Under the pieces are notes generated by a model. The model saw only the letters and a program-made list of their open reading frames with translations. It did no database searches and was not told where the DNA came from. This document shows, in pieces, positions 1 through 8,112 of a DNA stretch of 52,637 nt (positions are counted from its first letter, which is position 1; each line of letters begins with the position of its first letter). The DNA is from Actinoallomurus sp048498315 (GTDB lineage Bacteria; Actinomycetota; Actinomycetes; Streptosporangiales; Streptosporangiaceae): positions 1 through 52,637 of the forward strand of contig JBEHYF010000016.1 of the NCBI GenBank assembly GCA_048498315.1, in the 5' to 3' direction. The position numbers and the translations under genes are program-made.

Positions 1-386
1 GCCGGCTGACCCGGACGGGAGGGGCGGCGTACGCGGCCCCGCATGCGCCTCGCGGGCGACGTCGCCCAGGGAGACGTTCGGTCGCGACTCGATCACACTC
101 GTGCGGGCGCCGCCGGTCGCGCGGCGGCGCCCGGGGGTGTGCAACCGCCGGCGAGCGGCCCGCGCGCAGCCGGCCCGCCGACGGTGCCGACCCACGGCCG
201 CCGGCCCTCGGCGGTCTCCTCCATGGCGTCGTGGCCGAGACGGCGCACGAGCGGCCGCAGCGCGGCCCTCCGCAGCCCCGGCCTGGCCGTCGGCGGCCGG
301 GACGGGCCGGCTGTACGCGGCGCGGGTCCGTGCTCGATGATGATCTACGGTCAGGCGGCGAGCAGGCGGACCCGAGGAGTACGACG
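1..386. other. no gene recognised (window edge)
   Basis: Open frames here are the long random frames expected of very GC-rich DNA. None shows a recognisable motif. The segment immediately before 387 carries the ribosome binding site of the amidotransferase gene (GAGGAG at 374-379). I see no RNA gene or repeat. Confidence 0.5.
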
Positions 387-1160
387 ATGGCTTCCATACC
401 CGCCCCACGCGTCCTCGTGGTACGGAACACGGAACGGAGCGGGCTCGGGCGGTTCCGCTCCTGGTGGCGGGAGACGGGGCTGCGGGTGAACGAGGTAACG
501 GGTGCCGCAGTACCCGCCACGCCCGACGGTTTCGACGCGGTCGCCCTGCTCGGCGGCGGCTTCCTGCCGGACGACGACCGGGACGCGCCCTGGCTGCCGG
601 CCGAGCGCGAGCTCGCCCGGCGTGCGGTCGCCGACGGCGTGCCGCTGCTGGGCATCTGCCTGGGGGCGCAGGTGCTGGCCGCGGCGACCGGGGGCAGAGT
701 ACGCGGCGCGCACGGCCGGCCGGAGCGCGGGTCGTGCCGTGTGTCGTTGCTCCCCGACGCCCGGACCGACCCGCTGTTCGCCGGGCTTCCACGCGAGTTC
801 CGCGCCATCCAGAACCACCGTGATCAGGTCACCGAGCTGCCGCCCGGAGCGGTGCGGCTGGCCAAGAGCGACGCCTGCCCGGTGCAGGCCTTCCGTGTCG
901 GCGAGCGTGCCTGGGGGGTGCAGTTCCACCCGGAGGCCGGAGCCGACCGCCTCGATCGGTGGAACGAGGCGGCGCTCGCCGAGGACGGGCTGGACCTGCG
1001 GACGCTGCGCGCCGCGGCTCAGAAGGCCGAGCCGGAATGGGCGCGCCACGCCCGGCGCCTCGCCGCCAACTTCGCCGCGGTGGTACGGGCGGTCCGGGCC
1101 GGATCCGCGAACGGGGCTCCGCGCGGCGCTTCGGGCAGGGTTTCGGGCGACGCCGCGTGA
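387..1160 (+). CDS. class I glutamine amidotransferase-like protein
   Basis: A 257-residue stand-alone class I (triad) glutamine amidotransferase domain, which in this fold hydrolyses glutamine to pass ammonia to a partner or hydrolyses gamma-glutamyl compounds. The nucleophile elbow GICLGAQ puts the catalytic Cys at residue 91, and FHPE puts the His/Glu pair at 181/183. A loop GGGF near 56-59 fits the oxyanion region. The ATG at 387 is chosen over upstream in-frame starts because GAGGAG lies 7 nt before it and the fold begins at once. It resembles GMP-synthase-like amidotransferases of actinobacteria. No synthase partner is adjacent, so the true substrate is open. The gene is followed by a tandem repeat. 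Confidence 0.85.
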   Translation: MASIPAPRVLVVRNTERSGLGRFRSWWRETGLRVNEVTGAAVPATPDGFDAVALLGGGFLPDDDRDAPWLPAERELARRAVADGVPLLGICLGAQVLAAATGGRVRGAHGRPERGSCRVSLLPDARTDPLFAGLPREFRAIQNHRDQVTELPPGAVRLAKSDACPVQAFRVGERAWGVQFHPEAGADRLDRWNEAALAEDGLDLRTLRAAAQKAEPEWARHARRLAANFAAVVRAVRAGSANGAPRGASGRVSGDAA

Positions 1161-1167
1161 CACGGGT

Positions 1168-1253
1168 CCCGCGGAAGGGGGCCGGGCGGTTCAGGTCCTG
1201 CGGAAGGAGGCCCGGTGGTTCAGGTCCTGCGGAAGGAGGCCCGGTGGTTCAGG
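1168..1253. repeat. 29-bp tandem repeat, about 3 copies
   Basis: Three consecutive units start at 1168, 1197 and 1226 with a strict 29-bp period. The last two are identical over 28 bases and the first is diverged at several positions. Each unit holds GGAAGGAGG and GGTTCAGG. The array starts a few bases after the amidotransferase stop codon and ends just before the stop of the convergent small gene, so it is intergenic. The period is not a multiple of 3, and I see no coding role. Confidence 0.85.
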
Positions 1254-1262
1254 CGCCGTCGT

Positions 1263-1463
1263 TCAGTAGACGGTGTGGTCGGTGCACAGGTGCGACGACG
1301 GCACCCCATCCGCGAGCACGACCTCGCCGCACCCGCCGCACGCCCACACGCCGTCCGGCACGACGACCTTGTGGGTCGCCAGGTCGTCACGCACGCAGAG
1401 GAGGTGGTACGCGCGGACGGAGCGGCGTACCAGCGCTCTGCAGAAACCGGCCAAACGAGACAC
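1263..1463 (-). CDS. small Cys/His-rich protein (possible zinc ribbon)
   Basis: A 66-residue protein starting at a GTG with GGAGGTG (1474-1468) 4 nt upstream, a strong site that makes the short frame credible. The C-terminal half carries a CGGC knuckle followed by HLCTDH, so four or five Cys/His residues could bind a metal. The N-terminus is basic. I do not recognise a named family. It converges on the amidotransferase gene across the 29-bp repeat. It could be a small DNA- or RNA-binding protein, but that is only inferred from the Cys/His spacing. Confidence 0.55.
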   Translation of the reverse strand: MSRLAGFCRALVRRSVRAYHLLCVRDDLATHKVVVPDGVWACGGCGEVVLADGVPSSHLCTDHTVY

Positions 1464-1607
1464 CCGACACCTCCGCCCGGCGAACTACGCAAAACGGATA
1501 ATCGCGCCGAGCATAGCGCACGTGATGAAGTCATGGGCGCCTCAGGGGGGTTTGGCGGCCCGGCCGGCGGGCACAATGTTCTGCCGCCGTAGCCGGGCGG
1601 CCGGATG

Positions 1608-2429
1608 TCACTGCCCGATCTTCACCCCCGGCTGGCCGTACCTGTACTCGAGCGGTCGGGTCATCCTGCGGCCCGGGATGTTCGCGGCGGCACGGTACTT
1701 GCCCATCGGCAGGACGGCTCGCCCGAACGTGCTTTCGAGCAACATCGCGCCGGCGGTGTACACGGCCACGACGGCGGAGATCACGAACATCCACCCGGCC
1801 ACCCGCAGCGGCCAGACCGAGCCCGCGAAGAAGCCCGCAGCGGTGAAGCCGGAGCCCAGGGTCAGGATCACCAGCACCAGCGCCATTCCCATGTTCTCGG
1901 CGAGCGCGGCCAGCGCGCACACGCCCGTGATCACGCACAGCGCGATGAACCAGAACCCGAACCCAGGGCTGCCCGCCCCGATCACCGGGGCCAGCACGAC
2001 CGGCAGGGCCCCCGCACCGAGCATCAGGAAGAACAGGCCGAACCCGATCCAGAACGCCCCCCATATCCCGTGTACCGCTGTGGCCAGGCCGTCCCGCGCC
2101 CGGTAGGACCACATGCCGGCCAGGAACTGCGCCAGCCCGCCCGCGGTCAGTACGAACGGGTAGAGGATGATCGGTGTCGCCCTGGTGCCGTACCAGCCCG
2201 CCATCCACGCGCCGACCATCAGCAGCGCCGTCGCGAGCCCGAAGAGTCCCAGGATCGATGGTGGGGCGATGGGCTGCAGGAACACCCGGCTGCGGTCCTG
2301 CCAGAACGCGAACTCGCGCTCGTCGGCCTCGACGTCGCGCGTCGTGCCGGCCGTCCGAGCGGTCTCGTGCCCCCGCGGCTCGGCCTCGGACGGTCTGTTG
2401 AAGGGGCCTCGTCCCCGTGATTCCGCCAT
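1608..2429 (-). CDS. GPR1/FUN34/YaaH (SatP)-type transporter
   Basis: A 273-residue membrane protein. After a hydrophilic N-terminus of about 50 residues come six hydrophobic segments (roughly 56-78, 87-108, 117-140, 155-178, 182-205, 210-232). The first begins with PPSILGLFG, a variant of the NPAPLGL signature of the acetate/succinate uptake family. Such proteins move acetate, succinate or ammonium across the cytoplasmic membrane. The ATG at 2429 has GGGGAGG 5-7 nt upstream. An upstream in-frame start (MSVRG) lacks a comparable site and would add only charged residues. No acetate-activating gene is adjacent, so the substrate is inferred from the family. Confidence 0.8.
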   Translation of the reverse strand: MAESRGRGPFNRPSEAEPRGHETARTAGTTRDVEADEREFAFWQDRSRVFLQPIAPPSILGLFGLATALLMVGAWMAGWYGTRATPIILYPFVLTAGGLAQFLAGMWSYRARDGLATAVHGIWGAFWIGFGLFFLMLGAGALPVVLAPVIGAGSPGFGFWFIALCVITGVCALAALAENMGMALVLVILTLGSGFTAAGFFAGSVWPLRVAGWMFVISAVVAVYTAGAMLLESTFGRAVLPMGKYRAAANIPGRRMTRPLEYRYGQPGVKIGQ

Positions 2430-2990
2430 GGCATCCTCCCCCGTAGTTCCACGGACGGACATTTGGCCCCATACCGCAATACCGGAGGTCAAAACGTCAT
2501 GACAAGTGCGGGCGACGCAAAAGGATCGCCTCACCGGCACCATGAGCCCCAGTGCCCGTGCCACGACACGCGGAGAACCGGGCCGGCGCCGGCCCCGATC
2601 CACCGGCCCCGGCCGTCGAACGGGGGTCCCCGGGCACGGCACGGCGGCGTGACCGGCGGCATCCCGCATCGCATTTCGCGCGACGCGCGATTCCTCATGC
2701 TGCGCCGTCGCGCCGCCCCGGCCCTGGCGCGGCCGAGCACCCGATGCGCCACCGCCCCGGTGCCCGCTGCGGTGGCACGCCCCTCTGGTCCAGGCGGTCC
2801 GAAGCGGGCGGTTCGGAGCGGGCGGGTTCGGCCGACCGCGTCGCCTGGTGGCCCGGCGAGGACCCGGACGTGCTCGTCCGGCGGGCGTGCGCTCCTCGCC
2901 CACGCCGGGGACCGCTGGACGACGACACCGCCATGATCGTGATCCGGCGCGAGGCGGCCCTGACCGGCGCCCGTCCTGCGGGCCGCCGCC
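2430..2990. other. 561-nt stretch without a convincing gene
   Basis: All long frames here look like GC-driven artefacts. One weak trace is seen near 2915-2960 on the plus strand. There the reading DDDTAMIVIRR resembles the C-terminal end of SpoIIE/PP2C-type phosphatases, with nearby phosphatase-like words in other frames. It could be the eroded tail of such a gene, but the evidence is too thin to call it. Confidence 0.35.
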
Positions 2991-3095
2991 TCACATCCGC
3001 CAGATCCTGATCTCGCGTCTGAGCACAGGGAACTCATGCACCGCGACGGCGACGAGACCGGCGACGGTGGCTACGATCAGAATCTTCCTCATCAT
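2991..3095 (-). CDS. 34-aa single-span membrane peptide (DUF6893-like)
   Basis: A 34-residue peptide beginning MMRKIL, with one hydrophobic span (about 4-22) followed by a basic tail ending in RIWRM. GGAGGAG lies 5-7 nt before the ATG at 3095, much better than the longer upstream start of the same frame. It matches my memory of tiny actinobacterial membrane peptides with a basic end labelled DUF6893. The role is unknown. It sits just downstream of the hydrogenase operon on the same strand but may be transcribed separately. Confidence 0.6.
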   Translation of the reverse strand: MMRKILIVATVAGLVAVAVHEFPVLRREIRIWRM

Positions 3096-3171
3096 GACGG
3101 CTCCTCCAGCGGGTAGGCGCCGCCGGGCACGCCCGGCGGCGGTGGGTGCGGCGGTGAATACGGTCACCGGG

Positions 3172-3381
3172 TCAGCCCGGCGGCAGGTTGGGCATGATCT
3201 TGAAGATCGCGTTGTGCTTCTTCGGCCTGATTCCGGTCGAACGGCGCGCGTCGGCGGTCCCGTCCTTGTGGTGGCCGACATCCCTGCGGTAGCCGCGCCG
3301 CGCGTTGCCCTCGCGGATTCCCTTCACGTGGGAAGGGGCGTCGGGCCTCGTGTGCGGCTTACCGATCCGGATCCGTCCCAT
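3172..3381 (-). CDS. 69-aa basic protein, last gene of the hydrogenase operon
   Basis: A short hydrophilic protein rich in Arg, Lys, Gly and His, starting MGRIRIGKPH and ending NLPPG, with no membrane span. A near-perfect AGGAGG lies 4 nt before the ATG at 3381. Its start lies inside the 3' end of the DUF5947 gene (23-nt overlap), so the two are translationally linked. I believe similar small proteins accompany other actinobacterial hydrogenase loci, but I cannot verify that here. The function is unknown; a small assembly or stabilising subunit is possible. Confidence 0.75.
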   Translation of the reverse strand: MGRIRIGKPHTRPDAPSHVKGIREGNARRGYRRDVGHHKDGTADARRSTGIRPKKHNAIFKIMPNLPPG

Positions 3382-3964
3382 GACACCTCCTCAGCTCGTC
3401 GAAGAACCGTTCGATCGCCCGCCAGACGGCGTCGCCGCCGGACACGCCCGACCAGTGCCGGCGTACCAGCGCGACCAGACGGTGGCAGTCGTCGACGGGA
3501 ACCAGCCACGCCTCGGCACGGCCGCGTGCCGTGTTGACGAGCAGCGCCTCCACGTCCGCGGCAAGCCCGGCGAGCGGGGCGCACCGCCGGGCCGCCGCCT
3601 CCCAGGCCTCCGGGGCGATCTCCCAGCGCGTCGCGCCCGCCGGGCTCGGGTAGTGCGCGGCCACCCGGCCGTCCGCACGCTTCACGAAGAACGCCAGGCC
3701 CACCGGCACGCCGAGGTCCGCCGGCGACAGCCCCGAGAGCCGTATCCTGCGGTCCGGCACCAGCCGGTAGCGTCCCGCTCCCGCCTCGTCCCGCTGGAAC
3801 AGCACCGAGCAGGCGTAGCAGGCGCACAGCGGCAGGTTCTCCCGCACGTCCAGCACGTGCCGGTGATCCTCCGGGATGCGGTTCCCGCACAGGTCGCACG
3901 GGTGCGCGGGACGCGGCCCGCCGGCCGTTCGGCGGATCAGCCGGGACAGCGCGCCGGTGCTCAC
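3359..3964 (-). CDS. DUF5947 family protein of the hydrogenase operon
   Basis: A 201-residue soluble protein with an N-terminal four-Cys motif, CDLC near residue 23 and CACYAC near 47-52, suggesting a zinc or iron site. An alpha/beta region without recognisable catalytic motifs follows. DUF5947 proteins are found next to actinobacterial [NiFe]-hydrogenase genes, which fits its position. It starts at GTG 3964, and the GTGA overlaps the stop of the NifU-like gene by 4 nt. The role is not established; a maturation, metal-delivery or electron-transfer helper is an inference from the Cys motif and the operon. Confidence 0.8.
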   Translation of the reverse strand: MSTGALSRLIRRTAGGPRPAHPCDLCGNRIPEDHRHVLDVRENLPLCACYACSVLFQRDEAGAGRYRLVPDRRIRLSGLSPADLGVPVGLAFFVKRADGRVAAHYPSPAGATRWEIAPEAWEAAARRCAPLAGLAADVEALLVNTARGRAEAWLVPVDDCHRLVALVRRHWSGVSGGDAVWRAIERFFDELRRCHGTDPDR

Positions 3965-4674
3965 GGCGCTCCGCCCCGCGACCCGGTCGCCGTTCCGCCT
4001 GGTGAGGCCGGCCCCGCCGGCGTTGCCGCGGGTGCGCCGGCCGTGGGCGGCCGCGGGCGGCGCAGCAGCGACTCGACCGGGATCACCGCGGGGGCCGGCC
4101 GCCCGCCCGGTACGGGCACGAACTCCACCCCGCGCAGCTCGGGCGCGGCCGCCAGAACGGCTTCGCCGATCGCGCGCTGCACCGCCCCGGCCGAGCGGCC
4201 GCAGCCGCCCGCGCCTCCGCTGCCGGACCGCCGCAGCCGGGCGATGCCGTCCTCCACGCCGGCCAGCTCGACCTCCTCACCGCGCAGGTGCGGGCGCAGG
4301 TCGTCCAGCGCCTGGCGGATCCGCTCCCCGGCGGGCCGCGGATGGACGCCGTGCAGGGCCAGCAGGTGGTGCAGAAGCTCGTCGTCGGCCAGCGCCGCCA
4401 GTACGCCGGGCGCCGAACCCGCCAGCGCGGTCACGCGGGCGAGCGCTGTGCCGTACACCAGGGCGAGCGCCTCCACCGCCTCGGCGGCGAGCTCCGCGAC
4501 GGGCCCGGTCGCCTGCTCGATCCCGGCGAGCAGCGTGTCGAGACGCTGCACGAGATCGCGGACGTCGCCGTCCGGCAGGCCGCGGGTGCCGGGGCCCGGC
4601 AGGCCGGGGTCCGGCGAGCCGGCGTCCGGGCGGCCGGGGACGGCGGCGGCCCGGAGGCGCGGGCGGTCAGCCAT
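3961..4674 (-). CDS. NifU C-terminal-like protein with a degenerate Cys pair
   Basis: A 237-residue protein with a helical middle (about 40-125) and then a NifU-type scaffold domain near 125-185. NifU domains normally carry GSCxxC to hold a transient Fe-S cluster. Here the stretch reads GGAGGCGRSA, so the second Cys stays but the first is Ala. The tail after 200 is Pro/Ala/Gly-rich. The ATG at 4674 overlaps the end of HhyL by 8 nt, and the frame upstream belongs to the shadow of hhyL. An Fe-S or metal-handling helper for the hydrogenase is the natural guess, but with one Cys it may need to dimerise or may have lost cluster binding. Confidence 0.75.
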   Translation of the reverse strand: MADRPRLRAAAVPGRPDAGSPDPGLPGPGTRGLPDGDVRDLVQRLDTLLAGIEQATGPVAELAAEAVEALALVYGTALARVTALAGSAPGVLAALADDELLHHLLALHGVHPRPAGERIRQALDDLRPHLRGEEVELAGVEDGIARLRRSGSGGAGGCGRSAGAVQRAIGEAVLAAAPELRGVEFVPVPGGRPAPAVIPVESLLRRPRPPTAGAPAATPAGPASPGGTATGSRGGAP

Positions 4675-6463
4675 GGGCGGCTCCGAAGGTCGGCGAGTGC
4701 AGCTTCTTGAGGACCGTGCCGTTCCCCAGGTACATGTGCACTCCGCAGGGCAGGCACGGGTCGAAGCTGCGGACGGCGCGCATGATGTCGACGCCCTTGA
4801 AGTCTTCCGGGCCGTTCTCCTCGAAGATCGGCATGTCCTGCACCGCGTCCTCGTACGGGCCGGGCACGCCGTTGCTGTCGCGCGGGCCGGCGTTCCACGG
4901 CGTCGGCGGGTACGGGTGGTAGTTCGCGATCTTCTTGTCCTTGATGACGAGGTGGTGGGACAGCACGCCGCGCACGGCCTCGTGGAAGCCGCAGCCGATG
5001 CCCTCATCCGGGACTGTGAAGTCCTGGAACACCTTGGTGTCGCCGGCCCGGACCAGACCCATCGCCCTTTCCAGAAAATACAGCGACATCGCCGCCGAGT
5101 ACGCGATGAAGTACGCACGGGCGCGGTCCCGCTCGATCGCGTTCGACCATTTCGGGATGCGCCACTCCAGCGTCATCTCCGGCAGCTTCTCGCTCTTCGG
5201 CAGGAAGATGCGCACGCCCGAGCCGGTCGACTTGACGTACGGCGTGTCGACCAGGCCGGCGAGGGCGGTCGTGTAGAGCCGCGCGAACGGCCCGCCGCCG
5301 GTGTCGAGGGCCAGCAGCTCCCCGGTGCGCCTGTCGTGCCAGCGAGGGCTCATCACCCAGCTGTACTTGCCGTCGAAGTCGCGCTTCTGCGGTGCCGGGA
5401 GCGTCGTCTGGTTCCACGGGTGCCGGATGTCGACGGGGTTGCCGAGCGGGTCATGGGTGACGAACGGTTCCTCGTTCACCCAGTCGTCGTAGAAGGAGCT
5501 GCCGAGCAGGATGCGGATGCCGAGGTTGATGTCGACGAGGTCGGTCGTGACCAGCTCGCCGTCCACGACGACGCCGGGCGTGACGTGCATCGCCCGGCCC
5601 CACTCCGACATGTGCTCGTACCGGTAGTCGCAGACGTCGGGGTCCTGGAACGCGCCCCAGCAGCCGAGCAGGACGCGGCGGCGGCCGACCTCCTCGTAGC
5701 CGGGCAGCGCCTCGTAGAAGAAGTCGAAGACGTCGTCGTTCATCGCGACGGCCTGCTTGACGAAGTCGAGGATCGACACCAGCCGCGTCAGGTAGTCGGT
5801 GAACGTCGTCGGATCCGGCATGGTGCCGACCCCGCCGGGATAGACGGTCGACGGGTGGACGTGCCGACCCTCCATCTTGCAGAACATCTCGCGCGTGGTG
5901 CGGCTGACCTGCAGCGCCTGCTTGTACACCGCGCCCTCGAACGGGTTGAACGCCTCCATGATCTCGCCGATCGTCCGGTACCCGTGGACGGCCGCGTTCG
6001 GCGCCTCGGTGTTATTCGCCCGCCGTAGCACGCTCGGGTTGGTCGCCTTGACCATCGCCTCGCAGAAGTCGACGAACACCAGGTTGTCCTGGAAGAGCGT
6101 GTGGTCGAACATGTACTCGGCGGCCTCGCCCAGGTTGATGATGTGCTCGCCGAGCGGCGGCGTCTTGATGCCGTAGGCCATGTTCTGCGCGTACACCGAG
6201 CAGGTCGTGTGGTTGTCGCCGCAGATGCCGCAGATCCGGCTGGTGATGAACCCGGCGTCCCGCGGGTCCTTGCCCTTCATGAACACCGAGTAGCCGCGGA
6301 ACAGCGACGACGTCGCGTGGCACTCGGCCACCTGCTGGTTCTGGAAATCGATCTTCGTGTAGATGCCGAGGTTCCCGATGATGCGGGTGATCGGGTCCCA
6401 TGCCATCTCGACGAGCTGCTCGGTGCCGCCCCTTCGCGACGGCGCCCGCTCCGTCACTGCCAT
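4667..6463 (-). CDS. hhyL: [NiFe]-hydrogenase large subunit, group 1h type
   Basis: A 598-residue catalytic subunit that oxidises H2 at a NiFe(CN)2CO centre. The L1 motif RICGICGDNH gives C78 and C81; the L2 motif DPCLPCGVH gives C570 and C573, four Ni/Fe ligands in all. After H576 a 22-residue tail remains, the usual propeptide removed by a maturation protease once nickel is in; such a protease is encoded at 8461-9093. The N-terminal WDPITRI word is typical of large subunits. Sequence style and neighbours match the actinobacterial high-affinity, oxygen-tolerant group (1h, formerly group 5). The start is 31 nt after the stop of hhyS, and the 3' end overlaps the NifU-like gene by 8 nt. Confidence 0.95.
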   Translation of the reverse strand: MAVTERAPSRRGGTEQLVEMAWDPITRIIGNLGIYTKIDFQNQQVAECHATSSLFRGYSVFMKGKDPRDAGFITSRICGICGDNHTTCSVYAQNMAYGIKTPPLGEHIINLGEAAEYMFDHTLFQDNLVFVDFCEAMVKATNPSVLRRANNTEAPNAAVHGYRTIGEIMEAFNPFEGAVYKQALQVSRTTREMFCKMEGRHVHPSTVYPGGVGTMPDPTTFTDYLTRLVSILDFVKQAVAMNDDVFDFFYEALPGYEEVGRRRVLLGCWGAFQDPDVCDYRYEHMSEWGRAMHVTPGVVVDGELVTTDLVDINLGIRILLGSSFYDDWVNEEPFVTHDPLGNPVDIRHPWNQTTLPAPQKRDFDGKYSWVMSPRWHDRRTGELLALDTGGGPFARLYTTALAGLVDTPYVKSTGSGVRIFLPKSEKLPEMTLEWRIPKWSNAIERDRARAYFIAYSAAMSLYFLERAMGLVRAGDTKVFQDFTVPDEGIGCGFHEAVRGVLSHHLVIKDKKIANYHPYPPTPWNAGPRDSNGVPGPYEDAVQDMPIFEENGPEDFKGVDIMRAVRSFDPCLPCGVHMYLGNGTVLKKLHSPTFGAAHG

Positions 6464-6494
6464 GTGTCCGCCTCCTTCGCCGCCGGCCGACCGG

Positions 6495-7580
6495 TCACGG
6501 CCGCCAGTGCGGGTCGTATCCGCTGGTCAGCGCGGCCCTGTTGTGGTGCCACTTGGGTTCGGTGTTCACGGTCTGGTTGGTGAAGCCGCGCATCCGGCGG
6601 ATGAACGCCCCGTACGGTTTGACGATCACTGAGGAGAGCGAGCCGCCCGGCGGCTCGTCCATGAACGGCATGAACTTGTCCGGGAAGCCGGGCATCGTGC
6701 AGCCGATGCAGATGCCGCCGACGTTCGGGCAGCCGCCGATGCCTCCCATCCAGCCGCGCTTGGGCACGTCGCAGTTGACGACCGGGCCCCAGCAGCCGAC
6801 CTTCACCTGGCACTTGGGCGAGTTGTAGTCGTGCGCGAAGTCGCCCTGCTCGTAGTAGCCGGCCCGGTCGCAGCCCTCGTGCACGGTCTTGCCGAACAGC
6901 CACTGCGGGCGCAGCATCCGGTCCAGCGGGGGCGGCGGCGCGTCGCCCGCCGCGTGCTGAAGCACCCACGTCAGCGTCTCCATGAAGTTGTCCGGCTGGA
7001 TCGGGCAGCCCGGCACGTTCACGATCGGCAGCCCGCCGGTGGACAGGAAGTCCCGGCCGAGGTAGTCGGCCAGGCCCATGCAGCCGGTCGGGTTGCCGGC
7101 CATGGCGTGGATCCCGCCGTACGTGGCGCAGGTGCCGGCCGCGATCACCGCCCAGGCCTTCGGAGCCAGGCGGTCGATCCACCAGTTGAGCGTCAGCGGC
7201 TCGCCGGTCTGCGGGTCGTTGCCGAACGACGTCCAGTACCCGTCGCCCTCGATGATGTTCTGGTTGGGGATCGACCCCTCGATGACGAGGATGAACGGGG
7301 ACAGCTCCCCGGCCGCCGCGGCGCGGAACGGCGCCAGGAACTCCTCACCGCCGAGGGACGGTGACAGCACCTTGTTGTGCAGCCGGACCTCCGGCAACCC
7401 CGGGATGAGGCCGAGCACGACGTCCTCGATCGACGGCTGCGACGCGGCGGTCATCGAGACGCTGTCGCCGTCGCAGCTCATGCCCTCGGAGATCCACAGG
7501 ATGTCGATGCGGTCGAAGCCCCTGCCCTCCTTCCGGCTGGGCATCTCGGCGACGTTCTCCATGGTGCTTTCAGAGTTCAT
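6495..7580 (-). CDS. hhyS: [NiFe]-hydrogenase small subunit, group 1h type
   Basis: A 361-residue electron-transfer subunit with Cys residues for three Fe-S clusters. The proximal site reads MSCDGDS (C36 then D39), where most hydrogenases have CxxC. An Asp ligand to the proximal [4Fe-4S] cluster is a known trait of the actinobacterial group 1h enzyme structure. Further ligands lie in GTCATYGG, VPGCP, CDRAGYY, KCQVKVGCWGP and the C-terminal GGICIGC region. There is no twin-arginine signal or C-terminal membrane anchor, so the enzyme should stay on the cytoplasmic side. The start overlaps the hemerythrin-like gene by 11 nt. Confidence 0.95.
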   Translation of the reverse strand: MNSESTMENVAEMPSRKEGRGFDRIDILWISEGMSCDGDSVSMTAASQPSIEDVVLGLIPGLPEVRLHNKVLSPSLGGEEFLAPFRAAAAGELSPFILVIEGSIPNQNIIEGDGYWTSFGNDPQTGEPLTLNWWIDRLAPKAWAVIAAGTCATYGGIHAMAGNPTGCMGLADYLGRDFLSTGGLPIVNVPGCPIQPDNFMETLTWVLQHAAGDAPPPPLDRMLRPQWLFGKTVHEGCDRAGYYEQGDFAHDYNSPKCQVKVGCWGPVVNCDVPKRGWMGGIGGCPNVGGICIGCTMPGFPDKFMPFMDEPPGGSLSSVIVKPYGAFIRRMRGFTNQTVNTEPKWHHNRAALTSGYDPHWRP

Positions 7581-8112
7581 GTCCGGGGCCTCCCTCGCAG
7601 CCGGTCACGGATCCGGTCGTAGATCGCGGCGATCGGGGCCGCCAGCGCCGGCCGCGGCGGCCGGTCGGGCGCGTGCGGGTGCGGCCGGGTGGGCGCCTTG
7701 CGCTTGGCCTGTCGAGCCGGAGGCCGAGCTCCTCCAGCGCGGGCGGGTCGACCGCCTCCCGCAGGGCCGGCAGGAACCGGGCCTCCTCGTCGCGGATGTG
7801 GTGCTCGACCTCCCGCCGCAGCCGCGCGACCAGGCCGGCCGCCCGGTCGTCACCGGCGCACAGGCCGTCCAGCGCGGCGAGCAGGTTCTTCAGGTCCATG
7901 CGCTCGTCCAGGTGCTCGCCGACCTCGGCCGCCGTGCCCGGGATCAGCCGCCGTGCGAACGGGTGGACGGTCAGCTCCCCGAGCGCGGCGTGCTTGGACG
8001 GCTCGCGGATGAGGATCTCCACCACGCCGCGCCGCTGCGCGTCATTGGTCTCGTAGTCGAACAGCTGCTCGGCCATCCGATGATCGTGTTCGAGCAGTTC
8101 GATCGCGCCCAT
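7570..8112 (-). CDS. hemerythrin-like (HHE) domain protein
   Basis: A 180-residue protein whose first ~130 residues are a hemerythrin-type four-helix bundle. EHDHR near residue 8, a His around 41-50 and HHIRDEE near 120-126 supply the usual His/Asp/Glu ligands of a di-iron, oxygen-binding site. The last 50 residues are basic and Pro/Arg-rich. It starts at ATG 8112, sharing one base with the HypA stop (TGATG), and ends inside hhyS. In an aerobic H2-oxidising operon an O2-binding or O2-sensing, or iron-storing, protector of the hydrogenase is plausible. That role is inferred only from context. Confidence 0.8.
   Translation of the reverse strand: MGAIELLEHDHRMAEQLFDYETNDAQRRGVVEILIREPSKHAALGELTVHPFARRLIPGTAAEVGEHLDERMDLKNLLAALDGLCAGDDRAAGLVARLRREVEHHIRDEEARFLPALREAVDPPALEELGLRLDRPSARRPPGRTRTRPTGRRGRRWRPRSPRSTTGSVTGCEGGPGHEL

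Noticed and set aside
351..1163. 270-residue open frame antisense to the amidotransferase
   Set aside because: It is the shadow of a well-supported gene, with Pro/Arg-rich sequence and no ribosome binding site.
2915..2960. Possible tail of a SpoIIE/PP2C phosphatase (DDDTAMIVIRR)
   Set aside because: Only about a dozen residues in one frame; too short to call a remnant.
3305..6028. 907-residue plus-strand open frame across the hydrogenase genes
   Set aside because: It lies antisense to DUF5947, NifU-like and HhyL genes; its composition (Arg, Val, His, Pro) is that of a reverse frame.
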